From NCBI GenBank assembly GCA_965237995.1, contig CBDEGO010000003.1, forward strand, positions 558,001-622,000: a stretch of 64,000 nucleotides of DNA. Direction: 5' to 3'. Below, piece after piece: positions 28,178 to 38,031 of this stretch. The notes below the pieces were generated by a model, which saw only the letters and a program-made list of their open reading frames with translations, was not told the origin of the DNA and made no database searches. Numbering within the stretch: the stretch's first letter is position 1; each line of letters opens with the position of its first letter. Made by a program: the position numbers and the translations under genes. The DNA is from JAAELZ01 sp965237995 (GTDB lineage Bacteria > Pseudomonadota > Gammaproteobacteria > Arenicellales > Poriferihabitantaceae).

Positions 28178-29338
28178 ATGCGCGTATTAATTTTAGGTGG
28201 TGATGGTTTTTGCGGTTGGCCCACTTCTTTATATTTATCTGAGAAAGGGCACGAAATTCATATCGTAGATAATCTTTCGCGCAGGAATATCGACAATGAA
28301 TTGGGCATAGAGTCTTTGACTCCAATAGCGCCAATAGATACTCGCATTAACACCTGGAAAGAAGTTTCGGGCTATTCTATAGAATTTACCAATCTAGATG
28401 TTGCGACTGAATACGACCAACTTCGATTACTGTTGAGTTCTTGGGAACCCGACGCGGTCATACATTTTGCCGAGCAAAGAGCAGCACCATACTCTATGAA
28501 ATCAGCGTTTCATAAGAGATATACAGTCGATAACAATATTCGTGCAACCCACAACTTAGCTGTCGCACTAGTAGAAAACAAGCAAGATGTGCATGTTGTG
28601 CACCTAGGTACAATGGGGGTGTATGGCTACGGTACTGCTGGTATGAAAATACCGGAAGGTTATCTGTCTATTAAAGTAGCTACTGATGAGGGATCATTGA
28701 TTGATCAAGAAGTACTTTACCCCGTGAATCCTGGTAGTGTTTATCACATGACGAAAACCCTTGATCAGTTGATCTTTGCTTACTATGTAAAAAACGATAG
28801 CTTAAGAGTCACAGATTTACATCAAGGCATTGTATGGGGCACCCAAACGGAGCAAACTAAAAAAGATGAGAAGTTAATCAATCGATTTGATTATGATGGA
28901 GACTATGGCACAGTATTAAATCGTTTTCTTATGCAGGCTGCGGTTGAGTACCCGTTAACTGTGCACGGTACAGGTGGCCAAACTCGCGCCTTTATACACA
29001 TAACAGATACTGTAAAGTGTATAGAAATTGCGCTTAACAATCCTCCTAGAAAAGGAGAGAGAGCTCAGATATTTAACCAGGTAACAGAAACTCATCGTGT
29101 GCGAGACCTTGCAAGCATGATAAAAGAAATGACCGGTGCAGAAATAGCTAATTTAGAAAACCCACGTAACGAAGATGCGGAGAACGAACTACAGGTTAAA
29201 AATGACCAGTTTTTAAGTTTGGGCCTAAATCCAACAACTTTAGATGGTGGACTATTGGAAGAGGTACAAGATATTGCAACCAAGTACAAAGATCGCTGTG
29301 ATCTTAGTAAAATACCATGCGTATCAAAATGGAAGTAG
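28178..29338 (+). CDS. sqdB: UDP-sulfoquinovose synthase
   Basis: SqdB converts UDP-glucose and sulfite to UDP-sulfoquinovose, an SDR-type reaction with bound NAD. The 386-residue protein begins with the SqdB-specific dinucleotide loop GGDGFCGWPTSLYLS (residues 8-22). It continues with VDNLSRRNIDNELG, IHFAEQRAAPYSM, GTMGVYGYG and the YHMTK Tyr/Lys pair, and ends with VRDLASMIKEMTGA, all strongly SqdB-like. In plants, cyanobacteria and alphaproteobacteria the product feeds sulfolipid. No SqdX-type sulfolipid synthase is visible here, and the gene opens a surface glycan island, so a glycan destination is inferred. The locus seems AT-rich against its left neighbours. Confidence 0.93.
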   Translation: MRVLILGGDGFCGWPTSLYLSEKGHEIHIVDNLSRRNIDNELGIESLTPIAPIDTRINTWKEVSGYSIEFTNLDVATEYDQLRLLLSSWEPDAVIHFAEQRAAPYSMKSAFHKRYTVDNNIRATHNLAVALVENKQDVHVVHLGTMGVYGYGTAGMKIPEGYLSIKVATDEGSLIDQEVLYPVNPGSVYHMTKTLDQLIFAYYVKNDSLRVTDLHQGIVWGTQTEQTKKDEKLINRFDYDGDYGTVLNRFLMQAAVEYPLTVHGTGGQTRAFIHITDTVKCIEIALNNPPRKGERAQIFNQVTETHRVRDLASMIKEMTGAEIANLENPRNEDAENELQVKNDQFLSLGLNPTTLDGGLLEEVQDIATKYKDRCDLSKIPCVSKWK

Positions 29339-29502
29339 CTTAACTTTGTAACGCAACTAAAAATATAATGATTCCGCAAACTATATATCGAACAATTTGC
29401 GCTCTAGTTACTACTATTATGCTGTATTTTAGTCATTAACATTAATAGTGACCACTGAAGTAATTTGACCGAAACGGCGCATAAAGCGTACTTTAAAATT
29501 TG

Positions 29503-30597
29503 CTATTTAACTACTAAAGATTGAAAAACTAGATCTAGTTTCTTGCTCATACTTTTTAAGGTGTGCTGCTTTAGAAATTTTTCTTTCGAACGCTCCCCCA
29601 TAGCCTCTGCTTTCTTAGGCTCACCTAATATAGTTTGAATGGCAACAGCTATTGACCTCGCGTTTGGACTACTTACTAAGATCCCATTTCCTAGATGATC
29701 TACCAACTCATTTAGCCCACACACATCAGTTGCCACAATTGGTAATCCAACACTCATAGCTTCAATTACCGAAAGAGGCATTCCTTCGTAGCGAGAGGTA
29801 ACCAATAGTAGTTCAAAAGAACCGATAATTGCAGCAGTATCGTATTCGTTGTCAATTAATTTAATGCGCTCAGTTAGACCTAGCTTTGTAATAAGCCCAT
29901 TTAAACCCTTATTATGTGCGTCATCACAATACAAAGTTAAGGAATAGTTTTCAGGCAAAAACTCAAAGGCACTCACTGCCAAAAATGGATTTTTCTGATT
30001 GCATATTCGACCGATAAAAGCAATCTGACGATTATCATTATCAAACTCTAATCTATTTCGTTGAATCACAGAAGGAATGCCATTGGCGATTACCGCTGCA
30101 CTGTGCACATCTTTTATTGCCCCTTTTTTTATTCCTAAATTCAAATCATAAGCAGTTTCTGTTATCCAAAAGGAAGTTATTCGTGCTAATTCTCTCTCAA
30201 CTAAAGGCCCGAATACCTTACGAATTAAATTTGCATGTTCCGTGAAAAACCAACCATGAACTGAATACACTATCGGTATTCCAAGATTGTAGTTTGCCAA
30301 TCGCCCGTAAAAAGACGCTAGGGCAGAATGTGTATTGATTAGATCAGGTTTAATTTGATTTATTATCTCACGTATCGAAGATATAGCTTTGAATAGATTC
30401 GCAGAATTTAATTCAGGAATTATGTGGGCCTCAATCCCTACTTCAGAAGCCCTTAGATGCTTAGATAAAAATGCGTCCGAGCCAACTATTACCGAGAAGG
30501 TATACTGCGATTGTAGCTCTTTAATCATAGATAGCACATAGTTTTGAGCCCCCCCAACCTCAGATCGAGTTATAATGATTAATAGTTTAGGCTTCAT
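29503..30597 (-). CDS. glycosyltransferase family 4
   Basis: A 364-residue retaining GT-B glycosyltransferase. The N-terminal ITRSEVGGAQNYVLSMI holds the acceptor-side glycine loop. The donor-binding half has FIGRICNQKNPFLAVSAFEF, then TSRYEGMPLSVIEAMSVGLP with the EX7E glutamates, and GLPIVATDVCGLNELV. The EPS/capsule branch is closer than the sulfolipid SqdX branch by eye. ATG 30597 is used instead of a codon at 30660 because the family N-terminus starts at MKPKLLIIITR. It is convergent with sqdB, ending 165 bases from it. Donor and acceptor sugars are not predictable. Confidence 0.85.
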   Translation of the reverse strand: MKPKLLIIITRSEVGGAQNYVLSMIKELQSQYTFSVIVGSDAFLSKHLRASEVGIEAHIIPELNSANLFKAISSIREIINQIKPDLINTHSALASFYGRLANYNLGIPIVYSVHGWFFTEHANLIRKVFGPLVERELARITSFWITETAYDLNLGIKKGAIKDVHSAAVIANGIPSVIQRNRLEFDNDNRQIAFIGRICNQKNPFLAVSAFEFLPENYSLTLYCDDAHNKGLNGLITKLGLTERIKLIDNEYDTAAIIGSFELLLVTSRYEGMPLSVIEAMSVGLPIVATDVCGLNELVDHLGNGILVSSPNARSIAVAIQTILGEPKKAEAMGERSKEKFLKQHTLKSMSKKLDLVFQSLVVK

Positions 30598-30683
30598 ATA
30601 TGATTGCAGACCTATATGTATAGTGGGAAATCTTGAATTGCGAGGCATCAAATGGGGCACACTTCTAACAAAAGCAAATAATC

Positions 30684-32849
30684 ATGGCCTTACGTCGACT
30701 TGACTATCCAACACAATGTTTCGATGTTAATACATTTCGAAAAGCAGGCGAAGAATCACTTACTAGTTTATCAGCCTCGAACAAAAAGATATTGATCGTT
30801 GCTAGTACGATTCAACCAGCCGATAAATTTGACCCCGCCATCAATATGGCAATGTTTTATCTTAAAGAAGAAACTACGCCAGACATATTAACTCTCGAGA
30901 CTTGCAGTAAAGCGCGATTGGAATGGGAGGAAACTTCAGCACAAAATAGTCTTCGCGATACTAAATTATTTTTCCTTCCAAAAGCTAAAAAAGTTCTAAA
31001 CAGCCCCATCGCCGATGTAATGGAACAAAGCTATCATTTTGGGTGTTGGCTAAAAGACAATGAAGAAAACTACTCAAGTGTAATTATTTTATGCTGCACG
31101 GAGGTGGCATATTATCCCTTGTTATCACGAAAAACCACTGCCGAATTTAGCCAGCTAACGTTCACAATTTTCCTGAGATCGTCATCATATTTCAATCACA
31201 TCAAGACCACCAAACCCGTGTTATCTATATCCCAGCTAACGAAGTTTTACACACAACGGATAGCACTTCAACTGGCAGATAGGATCGTTTCCAACAGTAT
31301 TCACTATTTAAATTGGATGGCCGAAAATGAATTCGAATCAAATGATTTAGAAAAATGCCACTTCAACGACATACCCATTGATTACACACCACCACTACCA
31401 GCAGAAACTAAAAGCAGAAAAGGACAATATATCACGTTTATATTTTCGAATAACTCAGATACTGAATTAATATTTTGTATAGAGGCAATTAAAAGATTAG
31501 GAAAGCCAAGTCTTCAATTTAAATTTATTATTCCTAATAATTTAAATAAGAAAATAAAAAAGTTATTAAAAGTAGCAACGAAAAATGGTAATAACCCAAT
31601 TAGTTGCAATCTACATGTATTCGAGTCTGTGAACTGGAATGACGTAATTAGACGTTCATCTATAGTAATCATTCCTAACCAAGAAAAAATACCAAGCGCT
31701 TTTCTAGCGTGGGTTAAATACAGCAAAGTTACTCTGTTTGCGAATGGGCAGTTATCACATATAAAAACGAACGCCGTTACGAATTTAACCTTTATACCTT
31801 TTGTTCATAACCCACAGAAGATTAGCGAACATTTAAAGCTAATGATAGATAGCCCTTTATACGATAGTCAATCAGATAACGCTGAGAACTATAATATTTG
31901 GAGAAAGATTGGATGTAAAAGTAAAGGCATACTGCCTGAAAATAAATTAGATAAAACTATTTCTATTTCAGTTTGTATCGCTCACTACAATCGCGCAAAT
32001 TTTTTAAAAAGAGCTATCGACTCTGTTCTTAGTCAATCTTACCCATGCGAAGAAATTATCATTGTGGATGATGGATCGACTATTCCTTCGGCAATTTCCT
32101 ATCTGGCCGAGCTTAAAAGCAAAAAATTCAAAATACCCATTAAAGTCATCCAGCAACAAAACCTGTACATAGGCGCCAGCCGCAACACAGGCCTTTCTGT
32201 AGCCAAAAGTAAATATATTTTGTTTATGGACGACGATAATGAAGCTAAGCGCGATGAATTAGAGATATTCGTAAACGCCGCTCTGAAAACAACGGCAGAT
32301 ATATTGACTTGTTTCTCCACTATTTTTTCAGGGGATAGTCCAGCCCTAACCAGCACCGGCTTAAAACAAGCTTTATTTGTGGGTCCGAATATGAGCTGCG
32401 CCCATGTATCTAATCCCTTCGGCGATTCCAACATGTTCGCTAGAGTAGAGGCGATCAAGTCAATCGGAGGATTCAGTGAAAACTATAAGGTAGGCAGAGA
32501 TGATCAGGAGCTTTTTTTACGGGCACAGATGAACGGACTAAAAATTGAATTAGTTCCCCTCCCATTATATTACTATCGACTTAGTAAAACTCGAATTAGA
32601 TCAAGCCATTTAAACCCATATTCTGGGTTTACCCGTCTTCTACAATCGCAGCTTAATAGTCATCTTTCAGTAGACACCGTACAGCAAATCGCGTATTTAC
32701 AAGGACTAGCATATGCTAACGGGCCATTTGGACCGATAATCAAAATATCATCGAGACTTTATTCTATAAAAGAATTTGCTAGGATTTATTTGGCCAAGTT
32801 TCCTATTTTATATTCTATATTCATTAAATTAAGGCAATTGCTCTATTAG
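30684..32849 (+). CDS. two-domain glycosyltransferase, C-terminal GT2
   Basis: A 721-residue protein. The C-terminal part (about 428-650) is a GT-A family 2 transferase: ISVCIAHYNRANFLKRAIDS, then IIIVDDGS, GASRNTGLSVAKSKYILFMDDDNE with the metal-binding DDD near residue 514, and GRDDQELFLRAQMNG. The first 420 residues show no signature I recognise. They include FILRSSSYFNH, a stretch rich in Lys and Ile, and perhaps a degenerate GT-B fold (SNSIHYLNWMAENEF). If so it would be a bifunctional chain-extending enzyme. It is divergent from the GT4 gene, 87 bases away. Confidence 0.75.
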   Translation: MALRRLDYPTQCFDVNTFRKAGEESLTSLSASNKKILIVASTIQPADKFDPAINMAMFYLKEETTPDILTLETCSKARLEWEETSAQNSLRDTKLFFLPKAKKVLNSPIADVMEQSYHFGCWLKDNEENYSSVIILCCTEVAYYPLLSRKTTAEFSQLTFTIFLRSSSYFNHIKTTKPVLSISQLTKFYTQRIALQLADRIVSNSIHYLNWMAENEFESNDLEKCHFNDIPIDYTPPLPAETKSRKGQYITFIFSNNSDTELIFCIEAIKRLGKPSLQFKFIIPNNLNKKIKKLLKVATKNGNNPISCNLHVFESVNWNDVIRRSSIVIIPNQEKIPSAFLAWVKYSKVTLFANGQLSHIKTNAVTNLTFIPFVHNPQKISEHLKLMIDSPLYDSQSDNAENYNIWRKIGCKSKGILPENKLDKTISISVCIAHYNRANFLKRAIDSVLSQSYPCEEIIIVDDGSTIPSAISYLAELKSKKFKIPIKVIQQQNLYIGASRNTGLSVAKSKYILFMDDDNEAKRDELEIFVNAALKTTADILTCFSTIFSGDSPALTSTGLKQALFVGPNMSCAHVSNPFGDSNMFARVEAIKSIGGFSENYKVGRDDQELFLRAQMNGLKIELVPLPLYYYRLSKTRIRSSHLNPYSGFTRLLQSQLNSHLSVDTVQQIAYLQGLAYANGPFGPIIKISSRLYSIKEFARIYLAKFPILYSIFIKLRQLLY

Positions 32850-32919
32850 TGATCTCGCAAAAACCGTTGTAAAACAGACATTGGAACTGCCTCTAAGGTG
32901 TATCACAAAGCCTCTATCA

Positions 32920-33828
32920 TCATTCCCAAATACTTTCGACTAACTCAGTTATTCCCTTTTTAGCTGACCACCCTGTTTCTTCCTGAATTTTATTACAATC
33001 TAAAACGCTATACAGTAAGTCAGTACCTCGACTTGGTTTGTAATTCACACAGATATTAACCCCGCTTATTACTTTTAAGACCTCCACGATTTCGTTTAAA
33101 CTAGTACCAATCCCAGAACCGACATTCACTATTAAGCCAGCACTTGCCTTACAGTTAAGTGCTAATCTCAGCATAGCATTTGCCAATTCATCGGCGTCTA
33201 CATAATCTCGGACGGTTTCTCCAGTCCCGTAAATCACAATCGGTAATTTAGCCTCAATTCGTGCAATCGCTGCGCCTATAAACCCTTGTTCTGGGTTGCT
33301 ATGCCATCTTCCAACAGGGTTCGAAGCTCTCACGATAGAATATGACAAGCCTTTTAGGTTACCAAGCAACCTAAGATAGTTTTCAATCGCAATCTTGCCG
33401 TAAGCATATGGAGTATTCGGATTAAGCTCTTCGCCCTCACCAATTGGAGAGCAGTGTCCGGAACCATAAACAGTACCCCCCGAAGATAAGTAAACAATTC
33501 TTATGGTTGGGGTAATGTTTGTAATATAATCGAAAACGCGCATTGCAGGCATCACATTTTTTTTATATTCAAGCTCTACGTTGTTATTAACAGTACTAGG
33601 AACCGAATTTGAAGCAAGATAAATTAAAGACGTAGCTGTTTTTAGATTAGTAATTTGAGAAGTTTCATAAAACTCCGAAATTTTTTCACCGATAATCGAA
33701 GGAGCGTATTCCTCAAGAAAGCGCAAATCCGGATTTCGAGAAAAAGATATAGCTTTTATTCCTTTTTTATGTAGCCCAATCCCTATGTGTTTGCCAATAA
33801 AACCAGTGCCGCCTATCAAAATAACCAT
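32920..33828 (-). CDS. NAD-dependent epimerase/dehydratase
   Basis: A 302-residue extended SDR of the GalE/WbpP type. It opens with the nucleotide loop GGTGFIGKHIG (residues 6-16), has VYLSSGGTVYGSGH and YAYGKIAIENY with the catalytic Tyr/Lys, and carries RDYVDADELANAMLRLA in the C-terminal substrate-binding part. It probably makes or epimerises a nucleotide sugar for the surrounding glycosyltransferases, but the sugar is unknown. It converges with the 721-residue glycosyltransferase and diverges from the large fusion protein gene at 33849. Confidence 0.85.
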   Translation of the reverse strand: MVILIGGTGFIGKHIGIGLHKKGIKAISFSRNPDLRFLEEYAPSIIGEKISEFYETSQITNLKTATSLIYLASNSVPSTVNNNVELEYKKNVMPAMRVFDYITNITPTIRIVYLSSGGTVYGSGHCSPIGEGEELNPNTPYAYGKIAIENYLRLLGNLKGLSYSIVRASNPVGRWHSNPEQGFIGAAIARIEAKLPIVIYGTGETVRDYVDADELANAMLRLALNCKASAGLIVNVGSGIGTSLNEIVEVLKVISGVNICVNYKPSRGTDLLYSVLDCNKIQEETGWSAKKGITELVESIWE

Positions 33829-33848
33829 TTAATTCACTGAACCAAGAT

Positions 33849-36800
33849 TTGAAAATTCGCCGAACGGTAGCACAAACAGAAATGCAGAACAAAAAGATTT
33901 TTATCGTAGTCGGAATGCATCGTTCAGGCACTTCCTTGGTAACGCATTGTCTCAAAAACTTAGGCTTACAACTATCAAAATCACTCATCCCCATCAGCTC
34001 TGATAACCCAGATGGATTCTTTGAAGACAAGAAAATTGTTGACATTAATTCAAGAGTTGAATTCGCACTAAATCGGTCACATACCGACAGCACCTCCATA
34101 CTACCATTGCCCAAAGAGTGGCATAGTGATACACACATTAAAGGTCTAACTGCCGAACTCAGCGAATACATCAAATTTAGCGTCCAAAAATTCGATTCCT
34201 TTTTAATTAAAGACCCCAGAATTTGTAGACTACTGCCTATGTATTTAAATGTATTAGCGCTACAACATATTACTCCAGTTTTTATATATGTACATAGAAG
34301 TCCCAATTCCATCATACGATCTAAGTCTAGACGAGATCTCTTGGATCCCGACTTTGTAGAGATCCAGTGGCAATTATCTGCCATGGAATCCTTGACTAGT
34401 ATTTATAATAGTGGTTTTCCCATTTGTAATCTTTCTTACGAATCTCTACTGCGCAACAACGAACAAGAACTATCTCGAATTAGAAAATTCTTATGCACGT
34501 ATTCTAATGACATCGTAGCACACTGGAAAGCACCAGAGATTAGAGCAGATAATTTTGAATCTAATCTGAATTTAGATAAAAACACAATCGCTTTAAATGC
34601 GTTTTCTGAAGACTTAGACAGTTATTTGGAACGTCAAAACGGCTGGTCTTCACCTAATACAGTAGAACCCCCTCAATTTTCAAAGCTGAGACGCCAATTC
34701 AAATTAATTCAACAAACGGCATCGCCATGGACAAAAGCACTAGACACTAACAGCACCATGATTAACAAGACCGATCAACTAAAAAGATCGATCAAGCGCT
34801 CACAAACTTCTTTAAAAGTTTCGAACGGGAAGATATTTGGACTTACAACTAAACTCCAACAAACTGCCTCTCGCTTACATGACGAGACTACGTTACGTAT
34901 TAAAATACAGCTAAATTTAGATAAGAGCAGGAAACAATATAATACACTTTTAGTTGAACATGAAGGTTTAGTGACAAGCCATGAAGGTCTAGTGACAAGC
35001 CATGAAGGTCTAGTGACAAACTATGAACAGATTCAGTCTGAATATAAAAAACTTCACTTGAAAAGCAGAACTAAGATTTTTAGAGCAGCAAACTTCTTAC
35101 TGCACGTCAAAACTAAGTACATTGTGAACGTACTAAGATCTAGCCGTAGTCGTCTATCACGAACGATTTACACGTCTACAGTTAATGCTAAAAAAGTCAG
35201 AAGGTCTTTTTTGAATGACGGACTAAAAACAACTTTCAAAAAGTTAGTGCGTATTGCACTCTCCAGAAACGAACTAAGTCGCACGCCACTAAACAATGTT
35301 CGCGCACTTCGAGAAACAAGCAGGCTGTTGATATTAGAAAATAATCATCACTCATTAGAAGCTCACGAAATCGAGCTATTGTTAGATATTTTTTTACTCG
35401 AAAGCTATGTAATTACGGCAAAACTCGATGCACAGTGTTCATATTTAAACGGATTAAAACACTTCCTCGATTTTGGAATAGGAAATGGGCTTTCACCGAG
35501 CCCTCTTTTTAACATAGAGCACTACCGCAGTAGTCAAGCAACGAAAGATTTAGGCGGCAATGAAGCTTTCTTAGATTGGTTACGTTATGGCTCAAAGAAA
35601 AATATCATTCCGACAGTTTTATTTGATCACGATTTTTTTATAGCGAGGCACGCTTTAAGCTCCGAATCAGCAGAGCGGAGTTTTCAACATTTTATTAATA
35701 AATCAGTGCACAACAATGCAGCACCAAACCAATATTTCAATCCACATTGGTATGTTAGCAACCATGATTTAGGGGAAACGAAGTTAGCTCCTTTTTATCA
35801 CTATTTAATAGTTGGCTCTATGTTGAACTATCGACCATCTCCAATGTTTCCGGCATTTCCTAGATCATTTTACGCAACTGAAGGGATGTCTCCCATGGAA
35901 AGCTTGATGACGAAGGTTAACTTCAGTGAATACAGACGACGCATTAGCCATTCCTCATTACTACTAGACCTTGTTGGGAAAGCCTCTAAGATTGAGCCAA
36001 AAATAACTGCTTTGGACGGGGCTCGCATGTTAAATATATTACCTTATTCGAACCCCTTTTTTCCGGCAATAAAAGAATTACGGCTAGCCTTAAAACATTC
36101 CTTTTACGCCACGATTATTCTAATTCCGCATTGTAGATACGGCGGCTCTGGCTTAGTCGCTGGAGAATTATGTCGAAGTATCGGACGTATAAACCCCAAT
36201 GAAAATGCGTTATTGGTACGAACGGATAATGATGACTTTATGAGGCCTGATTGGTTTCCTCCTGAATTAGAGATAGTTAATCTGCTAGACTTCGCCTCTG
36301 ATCTACCTGATATGCACCGCAAGAAAGTACTGCTGGATCTACTCATAGGCCTCAAGCCTAACTACATTATCAATGTCCATAGCCGTTTAGCGTGGGAGGT
36401 TTTTGTACAATATGGTGATAGGCTACGAAATATATCTAAACTATTAGCGTATACGTTTTGCTATGACCTTAGCCCTTTAGGCTCAAAAGTTGGCTACCCT
36501 ATAAAATACGTCCCTGTTGCAATGGAATACCTTAATGCTCTCATAGTAGACAATAATTATATAAAACATGATTTAGTTAAAAATAACGACTGGAACACAG
36601 CTGTTTCTAATAAAATAAAAGTTGTTCGGACTCCTTACCAGGAAAATGCTTTAGCCTATATAAAAAGAGCCGAGCAAAACATCTCCATCAATAAAAAAGC
36701 AAGGCCACTTGTTAGGCGAAATACAGTGTTTTGGGCAGGTAGATTTGATCGCCAAAAGCGATTCGATATTGTTGTCAAATTGGCGAAGTTAAACCCTCAA

Positions 36801-37223
36801 CTTGACTTCTATGTGTGGGGGGCAGCCATGCTTGGGGACGATAAAACGGAAACCTGCTATCCTAGAAATATATTGCTACAAGGATTATTTAAAGAATACT
36901 CCGAAATCCCGTTCGAAACTTGCGACGTCTGGTTATTCACATCTCAATGGGAAGGTTTGCCTACCATTCTAATTGAGTTAGGACTACGTAAAGTGCCATT
37001 GGTCGCATCGCGCATCTGGGGCACTGCAGACCTAATAAGCGAAGACACCGCGTGGCCTGTGGATGCTGTAACTAAAGTAGACGAATATAATGTAGGGATT
37101 CACGAGGTACTTCAAAACAAAACTGCAACGCGCGCGCGCGCTGAGAATTTATACAGTTTCATCAAGTCTCAGCATAGCCCCTCAAAATACGATTCGGCAG
37201 TCAAAACAATATTGAATGCCTGA
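33849..37223 (+). CDS. sulfotransferase / coiled-coil / glycosyltransferase fusion
   Basis: A 1124-residue protein with three recognisable parts. Residues about 15-240 form a sulfotransferase-like P-loop domain (FIVVGMHRSGTSLVTHCLKN, the 5'-phosphosulfate loop, and FIYVHRSPNSIIRSKSRR, the 3'-phosphate region). Residues 300-410 are hydrophilic and coiled-coil-like, including a triplicated EGLVTSH. Residues 535-690 contain HFLDFGIGNGLSPSPLFN-type repeats common in polysaccharide enzymes. Residues 745-1120 are a GT4-like GT-B domain: WAGRFDRQKRFDIVVKL, QGLFKEYSEIPFETCDVWLF, and SQWEGLPTILIELGL with the EX7E glutamates. The start could be ATG at 33882 instead of 33849. No membrane helix is seen. 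It probably adds both a sugar and sulfate, or couples the two steps. Confidence 0.78.
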   Translation: MKIRRTVAQTEMQNKKIFIVVGMHRSGTSLVTHCLKNLGLQLSKSLIPISSDNPDGFFEDKKIVDINSRVEFALNRSHTDSTSILPLPKEWHSDTHIKGLTAELSEYIKFSVQKFDSFLIKDPRICRLLPMYLNVLALQHITPVFIYVHRSPNSIIRSKSRRDLLDPDFVEIQWQLSAMESLTSIYNSGFPICNLSYESLLRNNEQELSRIRKFLCTYSNDIVAHWKAPEIRADNFESNLNLDKNTIALNAFSEDLDSYLERQNGWSSPNTVEPPQFSKLRRQFKLIQQTASPWTKALDTNSTMINKTDQLKRSIKRSQTSLKVSNGKIFGLTTKLQQTASRLHDETTLRIKIQLNLDKSRKQYNTLLVEHEGLVTSHEGLVTSHEGLVTNYEQIQSEYKKLHLKSRTKIFRAANFLLHVKTKYIVNVLRSSRSRLSRTIYTSTVNAKKVRRSFLNDGLKTTFKKLVRIALSRNELSRTPLNNVRALRETSRLLILENNHHSLEAHEIELLLDIFLLESYVITAKLDAQCSYLNGLKHFLDFGIGNGLSPSPLFNIEHYRSSQATKDLGGNEAFLDWLRYGSKKNIIPTVLFDHDFFIARHALSSESAERSFQHFINKSVHNNAAPNQYFNPHWYVSNHDLGETKLAPFYHYLIVGSMLNYRPSPMFPAFPRSFYATEGMSPMESLMTKVNFSEYRRRISHSSLLLDLVGKASKIEPKITALDGARMLNILPYSNPFFPAIKELRLALKHSFYATIILIPHCRYGGSGLVAGELCRSIGRINPNENALLVRTDNDDFMRPDWFPPELEIVNLLDFASDLPDMHRKKVLLDLLIGLKPNYIINVHSRLAWEVFVQYGDRLRNISKLLAYTFCYDLSPLGSKVGYPIKYVPVAMEYLNALIVDNNYIKHDLVKNNDWNTAVSNKIKVVRTPYQENALAYIKRAEQNISINKKARPLVRRNTVFWAGRFDRQKRFDIVVKLAKLNPQLDFYVWGAAMLGDDKTETCYPRNILLQGLFKEYSEIPFETCDVWLFTSQWEGLPTILIELGLRKVPLVASRIWGTADLISEDTAWPVDAVTKVDEYNVGIHEVLQNKTATRARAENLYSFIKSQHSPSKYDSAVKTILNA
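34959..35021 (+). repeat. three tandem 21-bp in-frame repeats
   Basis: Three 21-bp units (34959-34979, 34980-35000, 35001-35021) encode HEGLVTS three times (the last ending TN) inside the coiled-coil region of the 1124-residue protein. The first two differ at one base and the third at its end, so the expansion is recent. Confidence 0.9.
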
Positions 37224-37232
37224 GAATTTCAC

Positions 37233-37955
37233 ATGAAAAAAATCTCAACCATTATAACCACTCATGCAGAAGGTAAGCTAATTATCAAATCAATCGACAG
37301 CTGCAATGCAGCTGTCGACAAGTTAAACCCTTCTAAAACTCAAGTAGAAAAGCTTATCGTAATGGATAGGCCTAATATGGAAACAAGAGAAATAGTTCAC
37401 GAGCATTGCTCTTCTAACGAATTTGAAATACTTGAAGTAAACTTTGGTGATCAAGGTCAGGTGAGGAATCATTTAGTCAGCCGCTCGAAAGGTGATTATA
37501 TAGCATTTTTAGACGGCGATGATCTATGGTCAGAAAATTGGCTAAAGGCTTCATTCGACTTAGCGGTTTCTGAATCGAGCCCGGCCGTTATTTTTCCAGA
37601 ATTTAACTGGTTTTTCGAAGGATCAAACAATATATTGTGTCAAATTGACTCTTCTAGACCATGGTATGACCACGAATCGTTAAGGGTTGTCAATTTATGG
37701 GATGCGCTATGCTTTTGTCCAAGGGAAGTATATTTGAAAATTCCATTTGCAAAAAGAGATATAACGGGAGGCTATGCTTATGAGGATTGGAACTGGAACC
37801 GTAGAGTGCTAGAAGCTGGAATATCGCAAAAAATAGCGACAGATACAATAATATTCAAAAGAAGAAGAGCAGGGTCTCAGGGCGCCCATGCAGAAAAAAG
37901 AAATGTTATTGCATTCCCAACTGCTAGTTGCTATTACGACTTTTATACAAAGTAA
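37233..37955 (+). CDS. glycosyltransferase family 2
   Basis: A 240-residue GT-A transferase beginning nine bases after the fusion gene, so probably cotranscribed. Motifs: STIITTHAEGKLIIKSI at the N-terminus, GDQGQVRNHLVSRSKGDYIAFLDGDD with the metal-binding DGDD near residue 94, and GYAYEDWNWNRRVLEAG near the C-terminus, matching a family 2 acceptor region. Donor sugar unknown. Its stop codon lies only seven bases before the left end of an IS3-family copy, so the gene may have lost downstream partners. Confidence 0.83.
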   Translation: MKKISTIITTHAEGKLIIKSIDSCNAAVDKLNPSKTQVEKLIVMDRPNMETREIVHEHCSSNEFEILEVNFGDQGQVRNHLVSRSKGDYIAFLDGDDLWSENWLKASFDLAVSESSPAVIFPEFNWFFEGSNNILCQIDSSRPWYDHESLRVVNLWDALCFCPREVYLKIPFAKRDITGGYAYEDWNWNRRVLEAGISQKIATDTIIFKRRRAGSQGAHAEKRNVIAFPTASCYYDFYTK

Positions 37956-38031
37956 TAGCATTGTAATCCCCCCGAAAAATGTTCGACAAAATAAGTAGGA
38001 AATTCTTACAATCTCAACAGGAGAATTTTTT

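Noticed and set aside
29503..30597. Sulfolipid synthase SqdX next to sqdB
   Set aside because: The protein is a GT4 enzyme, but its N-terminus and motifs resemble EPS/capsule glycosyltransferases rather than SqdX, and it is convergent with sqdB.
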